Shown here: one piece after another, positions 34,100 to 46,687 of the stretch
Layout: the number at the start of each line of letters is the position of its first letter
Numbering within the stretch: position 1 is the first letter of the stretch
Origin: Gossypium raimondii
Lineage: Eukaryota; Streptophyta; Magnoliopsida; Malvales; Malvaceae
NCBI RefSeq assembly: GCF_025698545.1
Contig: NC_068565.1
Location: 2,108,001-2,172,000 of the forward strand
Reading direction: 5' to 3'
DNA: 64,000 nt
Made by a program: the position numbers and the translations under genes
Notes under the pieces: model-generated
What the model was told of the DNA's origin: nothing
Database searches by the model: none
What the model saw: the letters and a program-made list of their open reading frames with translations, nothing else

Positions 34100-37000
34100 A
34101 TGGCGACGGAGCAATTGATGCCCGGAGGCGGTTTCCGGCACTTCCAGATGCAATCGGATACTTCACCGTCGATGATGTCATCGTTTTTCTCGTTTGCTCC
34201 AGGTGTCACCCCTGAAGCAACTCGGATTTTCGACGAGTTACCTAAAGCTTCCATAGTCTCTGTCTCCAGACCTGACGCCGGCGATATCAGTCCCATGCTC
34301 TTATCTTACACTATGGAATTCCAATACAAACAAGTTAGTTTTTAGCTTCATTATTCAATTAGAAGATCTTAACCGCTTGCTTTCTTTTTTTATGTATATA
34401 TTTAGTAATTTGTTCATTTTGATTCTTCAGTTTAGGTGGCAGTTATTGAAGAAAGCTTCAGACGTTTTCTACCTACACTTTGCTTTGAAGAAACGATTGT
34501 TTATTGAAGAAATTCACGAGAAGCAGGAACAGGTGCGTAGATGAAACGACAAGTTTTAACCGTGTTTTGCTGCAATTTGAATTTTCTTTTAATAAGCAAC
34601 TCTTTGAGTCTGAAGGTTTAAGATTCGAATGTGTTTTTCACACTGAATATTATTACATTAAAGGTTAAAGAATGGCTTCAAAATCTAGGAATAGGAGATC
34701 ATCCGCCAGTTGTTCACGATGATGATGAACGGGATGATGATGCAGTTCCTTTACATCATGACGAAAGTGCTAAAAATAGGTGATTGTTATTGGCACGAAT
34801 TTTCTGAAAAGGAAGACAAAATTTAATTATGTGTGCTTACATAGCTCGCAAGCTACTCGAGTTCGATTAAAAAAAAACTCGAATTCAAGTCATTAATCGA
34901 GTCGAGCTCAAGTAATCGATTGGGCTGAATTGGAGCTTAGTAATACTTAGCTTGAATAGCTCATGAGCTTTATCGAGCTTTTCTTTTTTAATATATATTT
35001 TAAATATTTTTTATATTATTAAATTATATTATTGCCTATAATATATATTATTAACCCTAAGCTTAAGCTTAATTATTGAACTGAGTTCAAACATGAGCTT
35101 GAATATACAAGCTTAATTGAGCTCGAGTTTGAGCTTGACTATGAAGATTGATAAACGAGCTCAATCGAGCTTGAGCTTGAGTAGCTTGATTATATCTTGA
35201 GCTGAGTTTGAGCTTAAAAATAAATGTTTGATCGAGCTTGAGCCAAGTATTGAGCTCCGAATTTTGAGTTGAGCTCGAGCTTGAGCTTGCCAGTATTCGG
35301 GCTTGGCTCAACTCGATCACACCTCTAGTGCCTACTAGTCTTTTTTATTTTCTTTTGTTTTTTCTATGCAGAGATGTTCCATCCAGTGCTGCTCTTCCAG
35401 TTATTAGACCAGCCTTGGGAAGGCAGTCATCAATATCGGACAGGGCAAAGGTTGCAATGCAAGAATACTTGAACCACTTTCTTGGAAATATGGATATTGT
35501 TAATTCTCGAGAGGTATGCATTCCTAAACATGGAGATGTGATATTACGATGTGTTCATGGCAATCATTTTTGGTTCAGTTATGTTTGTCTTCATAGGTTT
35601 TAGACCAAGTTCTGCGCTTTCCTTTTTTCATGCAACAATCATGAAGTAGATTAAGCCTCCTAACTGCTGGTTCAGTAAGCTTTCAGTCTGTCAGTTACTA
35701 AATTGATAGGATTATGCATTTTGTAGTCATAGGTCTTAGTTCAACTTCTTTAGATTTACTCTTTGAACTTGGAACTTGGAATGTGGTCCGTAACTATTAT
35801 GTTTTGAGTTTCAATTTGCGTTGTGTCCCTATTTTATTGTTTGTTGCATTAGTATCTTGTCTAGTTTCTTGTAGGTTTGCAAGTTTTTGGAGGTTTCAAA
35901 ATTGTCGTTTTCACCAGAGTATGGCCCTAAGCTAAAGGAAGCGTATGTAATGGTGAAGCATCTACCAAAAATTGCCAAGAATGACGACTCTGATAGATGC
36001 TGTGCATGTCATTGGTTCAATTGCTGTAATGACAACTGGCAAAAGGTAACGTGACCTAATTTCTGAAAGTTTGGGGTATATTCAATTTATAATGCAATTC
36101 TTTCAGTGCCCATGCTGTCTTGCATGCGGTGCAGCAAGTACTAGCCACTTTTTTTCTGTGTCTATCTTGGGGTGGGAGAAAAACTGGCATGATAGTGTTC
36201 ATCTTTTGTGCTTCTGCAAGTGGTATCACTTAGTAAGCTGTGCTTTGTGATACAGAATATGCATAGGAATCTCTTACTGTCCCTTAAAGGGTGAGATATG
36301 TTGAACGGGAGAAGATTATAGGATTTTGTGGAGAGGATTATAAAGATGGGTTAATGGGTATCACATGTTGGTTCTTATGCTCTTGAGAGCTTTGGAGTTG
36401 TCTCCTACCTTGCAAAAAAATTCAGATTTCTTTTGCCCTAGTCTTGCTGTATAGACAAATCACTAGTCAGACCATAACTCTCCTTTGCCATCATTTTGGG
36501 TATTTTCTCATTTTAGTCTATTTGAATGACCCATCTTTTTCTGTTCTCATTTGTAATGATTATTTACAGGTGTGGGCTGTACTGAAACCTGGATTCTTGG
36601 CCTTGCTGGAAGATCCTTTTGATGCCAAACCTCTAGATATTATTGTTTTTGATGTATTACCAGCCTCAGATGGTAATGGTGAGGGCCGGGTATCATTAGC
36701 AGAAGAAGTAAAGGAACGTAACCCTTTACGCCATTCTTTTAAGGTCAGTAGAATACTGCTGTCGATTATTTTTCCTGCTGATGGGAATAATATTTTATTT
36801 AACATTGCCATGTTAAAGTTTATGGCACTGCTGCTCATATTCAATGACCTTTTATTGTTACTTTATTTTCTCATTGTGATTTGGATAAGAATATAAAATC
36901 CCGAACAAAAAAATTTATTGCATTAGAAAACCTCTGGTGATACTCCTGCTATTTTAAATTTAATTCTAAAACATGATCAGTAACCTTTATTAACATGACA

Positions 37001-40000
37001 TTAACTTCAAACATTTAGGGCCTAGATAAATGTGTCGATTTTCTGGACAGTTTTTTTAGGGTGTTGGCTTTCTTTCTACACATTAAATGAACTATTTATC
37101 GCTGTGATGACGGGTTAAGTTGTATGTCTGATGTATATATCTAGAGAAATTCACTTTCTAACAGATGATTGGGAACTTCAAAAGGTCACATGTGGAGTCC
37201 GCAGTATAAAGTTAAGAACGAAGAGTAGTGCTAAAGTTAAAGATTGGGTTGCTGCTATTAATGATGCTGGGCTTAGGCCTCCTGAAGGCTGGTGTCATCC
37301 TCATCGCTTTGGCTCTTTTGCTCCTCCAAGGGGTTTGACAGAAGATGGTAGTCAGGCGCAATGGTTCATAGATGGTATGGCTGCTTTTGATGCAATAGCT
37401 TCAGCAATTGAGGATGCTAAATCAGAGGTCTGTCCTTTCTGCTCTTGCATTCTTGCATGTTGAAATCGGTTGTGTCCAAATCTGCTCTTTAGCATAAAAC
37501 CTGTTGTATGATTTAAAAATTTATGCAGATATTTATTTGTGGCTGGTGGCTTTGCCCAGAACTGTATCTACGCCGCCCTTTTCGTGAGCAGGCATCCTCC
37601 AGGCTCGATTCTTTGCTTGAAGCCAAAGCTAAGCAAGGGGTCCAGGTATTGTAATATTTGGTTTATTTATTAAAAGTCTTGTTTCATTAATAAGTCTTTT
37701 TTTGTCAATTAAAAATGGATGTTGAATTATTTATCATCTTCTGATGGCTGTGTATACAAATGTACATGAATTATGACTCATAAATGAAGGCTTGCGTGTT
37801 CACAATGTATTACTTTTTTCTCCAATCCATTTTGTCTTCAATGAGCTCCGTCACTATTTGATGGTTGAAGACTTATTTTTTTTATTTTGAACCCTTTAAA
37901 TTCTCAACCTTATCTAACTATTGCATACGTGTTCATTCTTCTTCTTCTTCTTTTCAAAAAGATCTGTTTTGACGGTTCTGCTATTTAGATCACTCTTCAA
38001 TCCTGACGTGAAAATCCTAAATGTATCTATGACTGCAGATATACATCCTTCTCTACAAAGAACTTGCCCTTGCTTTGAAGATCAACAGTGTCTATAGCAA
38101 GAGAAAGCTTCTTAGCATTCACGAGAATGTGAGGGTATTGCGATATCCAGATCACTTCTCTGCTGGTGTCTATCTATGGTATGCATTACTTGGAGAATTG
38201 GGTGTGCACTGGCATTTTACTTTTATATTTCAGACTTTGACATGTATTTCTTTTACCTGTAGGTCCCACCATGAAAAGCTTGTGATTGTTGATTACCAAA
38301 TTTGTTTCATTGGTGGACTTGATTTATGCTTTGGTCGCTATGACACATTTGAACACAAGGTGGGCGATAATCCTCCCCTAGTATGGCCTGGAAAAGACTA
38401 CTATAACCCACGGTAATCTTTTAGTAAGCAAAGATTCTCCTCAATTTTTGAGAAATTTGTTTAGAAGTTGACTTACATTCTTTTTAACCTTTCCTGAACT
38501 TGTCACATTTCAGTTGTCATAAGTTATAATATGCTTATTTTATACACATTTCGATTTTGTATATAGAGATCACAAGTTCAAAACTTTCAAGATTTTGTGA
38601 CTGCGTATTCAGTGCTCTCCCCCCGCCCCTCTTCTTCCTTTTTCTATAATGTTCTTGAATATGAGTTGGTTTGGAGCTGTTGTAGTATAACAGATGAAAC
38701 ACATTTCATTTTCACAGGGAATCTGAACCTAATTCATGGGAAGATACTATGAAAGATGAGTTGGATCGAGGAAAATTTCCTCGAATGCCTTGGCATGATG
38801 TCCATTGTGCACTCTGGGGACCACCTTGTCGTGATGTAGCACGACATTTTGTTCAGCGCTGGAATTATGCGAAGGTTATTTTATAAAATTAATATAGTTA
38901 ACTGTAAAAATGCTGTAACTGTGTTATTAAGAATAATCTGCTGTTTCCTTTTCCAGAGAAATAAAGCTCTGTATGAAGAAGCAATTCCACTACTCATGCC
39001 TCATCATCATATGGTGATTCCACATTATATGGGAAGAAGCAAAGAGATTGAAATTGAGGGCAAGAGCGTTTTGGACAACACCGAAGACATCGACAGAGAG
39101 GATTACTTTTGTTCTAGATCAGCTGTACAAGATATTCCTCTACTTTTGCCTCAAGAGGCTGAGTTGGATAATTGCAATGGGTTTCCAAAATCTAATGCGT
39201 TGGATTCTACTGCCGGTACAAGTGTTTCTTTTGGTTTCCGAAAGTCCAAAATAGAACCAGCAGTCACAGACACACCCATGAAGGGCTTTGTTGATGACCC
39301 TGACTCCTTGGATCTTCGTATGGAAAGATCTTCAGATGTAAAAAGGAAGCTTGGAAGCAAAGCTGCAGACCCAGAATGGTGGGAAACACAGGAACGAGGT
39401 GATCAAGTTGGTTTTGTAGATGAAGCTGGACAGGTTGGTCCCCGAACTTCATGTCGTTGTCAGGTGGGTTGTTTCTCATCAAGACTTTTACAAGTTTTGC
39501 ATCTGGGTCAGAATTTTCATTTTATTACTTTGATATCCCAAATCTTCAGTCTTATTTCATTAAGTGCATAAAAAAACCATTGAAATTTAGGTCGTATACT
39601 TTGTTGAACAGCATATTTACATGATAGAAATAAAAAATTATAATGATAGGAAAAACGGAGTGATGTCTCTGGTCATAATATTGGTTCAAGCCATCAGTAC
39701 TGTGCTTTTGCAGCCCATGAAGCTCTTTTGTGCAACTATGATATGAATGCAATCTGTTATTATTCCTATTGTTCAGTTTGACTTTCTTTTTCATTTCAAG
39801 AGATATTTTCAACTTATTAAGTGGTGTGAATCAACGATGATCTATAAATTTCAGATTATACGAAGTGTCAGTCAATGGTCTGCTGGAACCAGCCAAGTAG
39901 AAGAAAGCATTCACTGTGCTTATTGCTCCCTCATTGAGAAAGCGGAACACTTTGTTTACATTGAGGTACGTGCTTCGTCTCTCAATCTTTTTTATTTTCA

Positions 40001-41816
40001 GTTCGCTACAAATCATATAATCACACGGATTACCATCCTCCTGTCGCTTCATTTTTTTCCAGAACCAATTTTTTATATCAGGCCTCTCTGGGGATGAAAT
40101 TATTCGGAATCGTGTTTTAGAAGCATTGTTCCGGCGTATTATGCGAGCTTACAATGATAAGAAGTGTTTCAGGGTTATTATAGTCATACCACTGCTTCCC
40201 GGTTTCCAGGTTGTAAATATTGGTAACTTTCTTTTACTTTGGAGTTCAGACATTAGTATTATGTTTGAACTGATTTTTATAAGTTTTAACAGGGTGGCCT
40301 TGATGATGCTGGTGCGGCATCTGTGAGAGCTATAATGCATTGGCAATACCGAACCATTTGCAGAGGACAGAATTCAATATTGCATAAACTTCATAAAGTT
40401 CTTGGTCCTAAAACTCATGATTACATATCTTTCTATGGCCTTAGATCGTATGGTAAACTTTTCGATCACGGTCCTGTGGCTACAAGTCCGGTATGTTCAC
40501 CTTCTCTGTACAATTCTCTTTTCCGTGGTATAGTATCATGTCATAGCACTTAACGATGAAAGTTCAGCATGTAGCATGTACGTGTTTGATGATATATTTG
40601 TTCCCTGCTATTTCTCCAGGTATATGTGCATAGTAAAATCATGTTAATTGATGACTCTAAAGCCTTAATTGGATCTGCAAATATTAATGACAGAAGTTTA
40701 CTTGGCTCTAGAGATTCAGAGGTACCTCCGCATTCCAGATTAGTTTAAACTTTTTTCTGTGAAAACTAACATATCTGTATTACTTCTCCAAGAAACTTGA
40801 TGTTAATTAATATTTTCAGATCGGTGTGCTTATCGAAGACAAAGAATTAGTTGATTCGTGGATGGGAGGAAATCCATGGAAGGTTGGAAAATTCACTTTG
40901 AGTCTTCGCCTCTCATTATGGTCCGAACATCTTGGTCTTCGTAACGGAGAGGTTTGACAGGCTCCATCTACTGTTTACCTATTTTAAATTCTGATTATGA
41001 TCATCTAACTGGACTTCGAGATTGGTCATACGGTATTTACAGTCTTTCATGTGATTCAACTGATATATGTGTTCTTCCATTCCACCTCAGATAAATCAAA
41101 TAATCGATCCCATTAGTGATTCGAGTTATAAAGAGATATGGGTTGCAACTGCAAAGGTAAGAACTGGACTTTTATGTTTCTTTAGTAGTTTTGCATTTTA
41201 TTTGCTGAAATGCTCGGGTTAAAAGAAATCAGATGTAAAATGATTTACGAACCTATGTTACTTGGAGGTGTGAGTGTTGGATATAGATATGATCAGTTTT
41301 ATTTTTCCATGTATTGGGATGGTCTTGTGTCAGAGATGAATGTCGGACACAAGTACTTAAATGAAAAGTCGAAGTAATTGAAACTGCTCAATAACATGAT
41401 ACTGTCATATTATATAACAGATGAATACAACAATCTACCAGGATGTCTTTGCCTGTGTCCCAAGTGATATCATACATTCCCGGTACCATATCTCTTTCGT
41501 ACTCTTTTCCTTTTCTCTTCAGTTATCCTATTATTGACATTTAACCTGATGGACGATAACCTGCAGGCTTACGCTCCGACAAAGCCTTACCTTTTGGAAG
41601 GAAAGACTTGGTCACACTACAATTGATTTAGGAATAGCCCCTAAGAAATTAGAATCATATCACAACGGAGATATCAAACAAACAGATCCAATGGATAGAT
41701 TAAAGTCGGTACGAGGACATCTTGTTTCTTTCCCTTTGGATTTCATGTGCAATGAAGATTTAAGACCTGTGTTTAATGAGAGTGAATATTATGCATCCCC
41801 TCAAGTTTTTCATTAA
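34100..41816 (+). CDS. PLDZ1: Phospholipase D zeta (PX-PH type), PLDzeta1/PLDp1-like
   Basis: Hydrolyses phosphatidylcholine to phosphatidic acid on cell membranes. PX-PH PLDs bind phosphoinositides and, in Arabidopsis, act in root-hair growth, auxin response and phosphate starvation. Twenty coding exons: 34100-34333, 34431-34532, 34664-34779, 35372-35513, 35875-36045, 36570-36743, 37185-37427, 37529-37645, 38039-38178, 38263-38412, 38718-38874, 38957-39463, 39855-39965, 40063-40209, 40293-40490, 40620-40721, 40820-40951, 41091-41156, 41421-41482, 41567-41816. They give 1106 residues, the family length. The PX domain lies in the first quarter, then PH ([13 protein letters not shown]). The two catalytic HxKxxxxD motifs are H483/K485/D490 ([19 protein letters not shown]) and H907/K909/D914 ([23 protein letters not shown]). 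The C-terminus, [11 protein letters not shown], is typical. Exon 7 uses a weak acceptor (see findings). The PLDzeta1 rather than zeta2 assignment is provisional. Confidence 0.95.
34845..35325. mobile_element. 'gagctcgagcttgag' element in PLD zeta intron 3
   Basis: About 480 bp of mutually complementary 'ctcgagttcgattaa', 'cgagctcaagtaatcg', 'gagcttgagcttgagtagcttg' and 'gagctcgagcttgagcttg', ending 'actcgatcacacctcta'. That end resembles the reverse of the 'tagaggtg' hAT-type terminus. The left end is degraded. Relatives lie at about 46.0-46.4, 47.2 and 52.0-52.2 kb. Confidence 0.55.
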
Positions 41817-43374
41817 GTAGGGAGATCATAGAAAGCCCGGTTTTTTCGATTTTTCGCATCCATTGCATACGATTCCTCTTTAACCTTTTTTCTCCAACAA
41901 AGCCAGGTTTGAACCAAGCTTTCTCCTTCAGCAACTCCGACCTCACCACCATTTTTGAAGGTTGAAAATTTTTCCTTTTTTTTTTTGGATATAATTAGTG
42001 TTTGGTAGACCTGGCAATTCGTGTATTAATATAGTGTACGTATATTATGTCATGTCATAATTGTGTTTAAGGTATTTTATAGATTTGGGCATACATGTGT
42101 TCATATTGTTTTTTAGATAGTCGTGTAATTTGTGAAAGTACATAAAAAGCCATGTATTTGGAGATTTTAATTTATTTGAATTTCAATGCGAATGATTTAG
42201 TAAAGAATTATTTAAAATTAATCATATTATATTTTTATAAAATAAATAATTAAATTATCTCCATAAATAAATATTTCGTAACCTGAATTGAAAATATTCT
42301 TGTAATATCAACGGGACCTTGTATTCTTATTTGGTCAAGCTTGATGGTTATGTTTTGTTATCAGTGAAATTTGTTGATTAAATTTACTTTTGGTCCTTTT
42401 TCTTAATTCAAATTTTTAGATTTGGTTGGGTCAAATTTTATTATTAGTTTTATACTAGCATAAATTGTAGATGTAGTCTTTATTATTCAATTTAATTATT
42501 TTTAATTTTATGTATTTTAAATTCTGAAATGATAGACATAAAATCGATTTAACTAAACTCTGCTTTTCTTGAGTATCATATAAAAATAGTAAATTAATAT
42601 GACATTAAACGTGAGATAATAAATTTTTTATATAAAATTTCAAAAATAACAAAATTTAACCGGCTATTATTTACACAAATTTATCTTTGCTATTCATATT
42701 CTTCTAATAAGAAACGGAAGGATTCTCCGACATCTCTAGTTTTCCCTTTTTGTGAATTAAACACTATCCATCTTTGTTTTAACTGTCGTTGGCTTTCCTA
42801 TGATACTTTTTGCCGGCAAAACCTCCTTCATCCTTTACCCACTCATCTTTCACCTCTTGTTTCCTCATCCTTTCCTATTTTCCATTTTCCCCACCCATTT
42901 CCATCATTTTCCTTCCAATTGACACTTCTTTGCCTTGCTACTCACCTTTTTCCGCCATGAAAGGGCTTTGATTTCGAAATGATAAATTTGGCTGAGGGTT
43001 TGGCCCTTGAGTCATTGAGGACTCATGATTTCTAGAGTCATTATAGTTTAATTTCCTTGAGTCCATAATGATTTTGTCTATATATAATCTAAAAGATAAT
43101 GATTTTGTCTATATATAATCTAGAAGATTTGAGTTTTACGATGTTTCTACATATTTTTAAATGGATAATATTGTCAGTATTAGATTCAAGTATTTCGTTA
43201 TGATAGTTAAGCGTCAAATGATGTATTTTTGTATTTTTGACATCATACTAATGTTACTTTTTAAGGTCAATTTTTTTCAATATGACTTAATTTTCTATAT
43301 GTCATTTTTCCATTGAGCTTTATTCCTAACATATTAAATTTTATGATTTATTTTCTTTGATCATAACTAGTGGT
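41817..43374. other. 3' flank of PLD zeta and intergenic DNA
   Basis: To about 42,150 probably 3' UTR and flank. 42,160-42,700 is AT-rich; 'tttggtcctttttcttaattcaaatttttag' suggests a foldback remnant. 42,700-42,960 is pyrimidine-rich with 'ccttcatcctttacccactcatctttcacctc', and no gene was found there. A small tandem repeat is listed separately. Confidence 0.45.
43064..43128. repeat. 31-bp tandem duplication
   Basis: 'ataatgattttgtctatata' plus 'taatctaaaag' is immediately repeated with one change ('taatctagaag'). Confidence 0.85.
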
Positions 43375-43560
43375 GAAGCTAGGGCTGGCAGTATCACAAT
43401 CTCCTAAAAATGAAAAATTTTAATAAAATTGTACTTTTAATTTTTAAAATGATAAAATTTTGATTTAATCTTTTAAAAATTATAAAAATTTATACCATTA
43501 AAATGGTGAAATTATATTTTTATTATCGTAAAAATACTAATTATAAGATTTACATATGAA
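43375..43560. mobile_element. 'gggYgaagcc' family element copy
   Basis: 'tggtgaagctagggctggcag', then 'aaattttaataaaattgtacttttaatttttaaaatgataaaattttgatttaatcttttaaaaattataaaaatttat', then 'aaatggtgaaattatatttttattatcgtaaaaata'. The same block order is seen in the 33.5-kb copy. Confidence 0.5.
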
Positions 43561-43647
43561 TGTATTTCATTTCGGGAATAAAAAAAACAAAAGAGAAATT
43601 GTATAAAACATGAATTCTTGAACTAAGAAAAGCTGTAATATATTATT

Positions 43648-43664
43648 CACGTGCGCCTCACGTG
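43648..43664. promoter_or_regulatory. Paired G-boxes upstream of the AIG2-like gene
   Basis: Two perfect CACGTG palindromes (43,648-43,653 and 43,659-43,664) lie 5 bp apart, about 50 bp upstream of a TATA box and 100 bp upstream of the ATG. G-boxes bind bZIP and bHLH/PIF factors. A pair this close to a core promoter suggests light, ABA or stress control. Confidence 0.7.
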
Positions 43665-43703
43665 ATTTCCATCATACGTTGAATTGACCTCAAAACCCCT
43701 GCC

Positions 43704-43712
43704 TTATATATA
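43704..43712 (+). promoter_or_regulatory. Probable TATA box of the AIG2-like gene
   Basis: 'ttatatata' lies about 50 bp upstream of the ATG, which implies a short leader. Confidence 0.55.
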
Positions 43713-43758
43713 CAATCTCGCAAGATAGGCTCCACACTCCACAGCCTACACTTTCCCC

Positions 43759-46687
43759 ATGTCCAATTCGCTCTCCCCTTCTGTCTCTCACTCATTTCCA
43801 CCAACAGTGTCGCACATTCGCGCGTTCCCCTTACGCGCCACCATCTCCATTCCGATCGCTTTCTCGGCTCGCACCTATCCTTCTACTCTCAACCGTAGAT
43901 TTCTCTGGATTCCTTATCCGATAATGAGCTCCAACACGAAACTTGCCGCGACTCAACCGGAGCTGTGTCAACTTAATGATTCATCCGATTTCGAAAAGCT
44001 CCTCTCACCGAGCGGTTACATCTCTATCTGCGGCTTCGGTTCCCTTCTCTCCGGTAGGTACAGTTAGCTAAGCTTCCAACCTGATCTTAATTGATGATCA
44101 TCATGATTCATTGATCATCGCTTAATTGAGAGCAGAGAGGAGCGCACGAAGTACGTTTCCGAATCTATTGAACTTCAGAGTAGCGATATTGAAAGGATTT
44201 AGGCGTGTCTTCGCTCACGTCGCCCCAATTTTCTTCGATCGTGGCATCGCCAAGCCTGAAACCAAGGTTATGTTTGGATACTGAGAATTCAGTGGAAACT
44301 GTGATTTGAAATGTTTAATTTCTTTTTCATGTTTTAAAATGAATTTGTTGTTTTTATTGCAGGAGATATCAAGCTTAAGTGTAGAGCCTTGTGAAGGGGA
44401 GACTCTAATTGTTACTGTTTTCGAGATTCAAAAAGCTGAGGTATTGCATTTCTATTCCAAATTTTTGAGTTGAATAATTTCAGCTTTTACCTGATATATT
44501 GCTGTGTAAAATCAGATTCCAGCTTTCATGGAAAGAGAACTCGAATTCCGATTTCTTGCTGTAACTTTCTTCTTACTTAATTTTTCGTGCTAATTGGCTA
44601 TCCATTTCTTGCTCTGTGAATATGGAGGATTGATTTGTTTGTTTTACAGGTCTTGCCTGAAACACTTGATGGAGAGCCTTTTGCTAATCCAGCCGTATGT
44701 GAAATTTGTTCAATTTACTTTACCACTTTCATTTTCCTGAAGTATTTTGTATTCAACACCCATGCTGGACACATAATCGAACATAGATAAACATGCTAAT
44801 GCATAAAAATGAAGCATAATACCAAATTTAGCCACTAAGGTTTACATATTTTGTCACTTTGACCTTAATTCTGTTCTTTAGATCATTTTTACCCTCAACC
44901 TTTAGATTTTAGTCTAATTGCTTTTTGTTGGACGGAAAAACTGACTAAACTCTTAAAATTTTAATGTCATTGGTGTGGTATCTCACATGGCAATTTAGTT
45001 GTACAGTTGTACTTCATTGCTAACATAGATAATCTTTAAAAAGAACTTTTATGATTTTTTTAAAAATTTTTTTTTTAATTTTTACAAAGTGCATGTAGAG
45101 TGCCACATGAGTTATCACGTCAGTGTTGTGAAAGTTTTAACAGTTCAACTGACTTTTTCATCCAACAAAAAGCGATATAACTAGGGTCAAAGTGATAAAA
45201 GAAAAATCAGAGTCAAAGTAACAAAATAAGTAAACCTTAATAACTAAATTTGTTATTATGGCTAAAAAGAAACGAACGTACTCATATTACATAAAATACA
45301 TGCCAGTCTCCGAATCTGACTAAGATAACCCATGCCTTTCTTCTTTTGGGGTTGTAATTTTTATGCATATTTGCTTGGAAATATCAATGTAGGTGCTTTG
45401 TACTCGTTACAGTGATGAGGAGTTCTTTCAAATTAGATGCAAAGGTTAAGTTTTTCCATTAGTTATTCTTTTTTTTTTTTGTGACTTTGAGATTCTGAGT
45501 GAAAGAATATGTACTTTTTTTGCTAACCGTTTATGCTGCTTCATATTCATAATGTGTAACAAAAGCTTATGCCTTTGTGCAGGAAATAAGGACATTTATT
45601 TCCAGCACTACGGTCGATACAACATCGAAAAGATTTGGCGAGATGATATCTTGCCGTGCCGTGTATATCTTCGACATTGGTATGTACTATTGCAATTCTT
45701 ACGCTGTAGTCCTACATAGTATAAAATATTATGTTCCTCAGATTCTTATTTTCCTTGAAGTGTATATCAGTATGAAGATATGATCTTCTAAGAATCTTTC
45801 AAATACTTGAAAATCTAAGGGAAAATAAATAGAATATACCCGTGGTGTACATCTCTATATCCAACACTATCACTCGAGTTTGATTAACGTAGGGAATAAA
45901 GCATGTGATGAATGCAGAACCACATTGCTTGCTAGATTTGATATTTTTTGTAAGCCATCTGAAGTATGACTTTCATTTCTGTATTTCTTTGTGGTTTGAT
46001 ACTTTGTTCAAGCCGAGCTGAGCCCAAATATTAAAGGTGTAATCGAGGCGAGCTCGAGTTTGAGCTCAGCTCAAAATTCAGAGCTCAATCGAATATCTAT
46101 TTTAAACTCAAGCTTGATTTGAGATATAACCAAGTTATTTGAACTTGAGTTCGATTAAGTTCAAGTTTGAGCTCTACATCAACTAGATAATTAAACAACA
46201 ACGTAATTTAATGACAAAAATATTTAAATATACATTAAAAATGAAAAGTTTGATAAGGCTCTTGAGCCGTTTGAACCAAGTATTACTAAGCTTGAGCTTG
46301 AACTTGAGCTTGGCTCGATAATTACTGAGTCGAGTTTGAATTTTTCCGGAATAATACTCGAGTAACTTGTGAGCACCATTGTCTCATTTATACCACTAAG
46401 TGCACCTGAGTTTTTGACTAAAAAGCATTGAATTGCTGTTCTGTTCATTCCCGATACTTTTTACATGCTTAGGCTTAAGAATTTTGGTTAAGCCGAGTAA
46501 TACACATTTGTTGTATTCTAGTGTGTTGGCTGCTAAGAATCTTGGTGATATTGCTTACAATAACTTCTTGGATCATACTTTCCTCGGAGACCGAAAGACC
46601 ACCATCCGGACGTATTTGGCTACAACTGGTTCAGGCATCATGGAAGAGGAGCCTCCGGAATCGCTGAAGTCCCGCTACGGTGGCTGA
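43759..46687 (+). CDS. AIG2-like / gamma-glutamylcyclotransferase-fold protein
   Basis: Eight coding exons: 43759-44053, 44136-44266, 44363-44440, 44516-44560, 44650-44694, 45393-45444, 45583-45679, 46522-46687. They splice in frame to 302 residues. The conserved start of the fold is ICGFGSLLSERSARSTFPNL, which corresponds to the YGSLL substrate loop of GGCT/AIG2-like proteins. FRVAILKGFRRVFAHVAP and ISSLSVEPCEGETLIVTVFEI follow. The C-terminal part (RYNIEKIWRDDILPCRVYLRHC...FLGDRKTTIRTYLATTGSGIMEEEPPESLKSRYGG) is well formed but not a domain I can name. The first 50-60 residues are rich in Ser, Pro and basic residues and poor in acidic ones, like a chloroplast transit peptide; a second Met at about residue 55 (MSSNTKLAATQ) could give a cytosolic form. 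Activity cannot be assigned: relatives cleave gamma-glutamyl peptides or have unknown roles. Introns 5 and 7 contain transposons. Confidence 0.78.
44814..45262. mobile_element. Foldback (Mutator-like) MITE in intron 5 of the AIG2-like gene
   Basis: 449 bp. The left arm 'gcataataccaaatttagcc' pairs with the right arm 'ctaaatttgttattatggc'. Pairing continues inward through 'aaggtttacatattttgtcactttgac' / 'gtcaaagtaacaaaataagtaaacctt'. Flanks 'aaaaatgaa' (44,805-44,813) and 'taaaaagaa' (45,263-45,271) agree at 7 of 9 positions. Same family as the elements at 50.8 and 60.9 kb. Confidence 0.75.
46006..46395. mobile_element. 'gagctcgagtttgagc' element in intron 7 of the AIG2-like gene
   Basis: 'aaggtgtaatcgaggcgagctcgagtttgagctcagctc' on the left and 'aagcttgagcttgaacttgagcttggctcg' with 'gtgagcacc' on the right. 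It is related to the PLD intron element at 34.85 kb. The ends are only partly preserved. Confidence 0.5.

Noticed and set aside
38849-39571. 240-codon continuous frame as a separate gene
   Set aside because: It is PLD zeta exon 12 with intron read-through on both sides; the conserved sequence starts and ends at splice sites.
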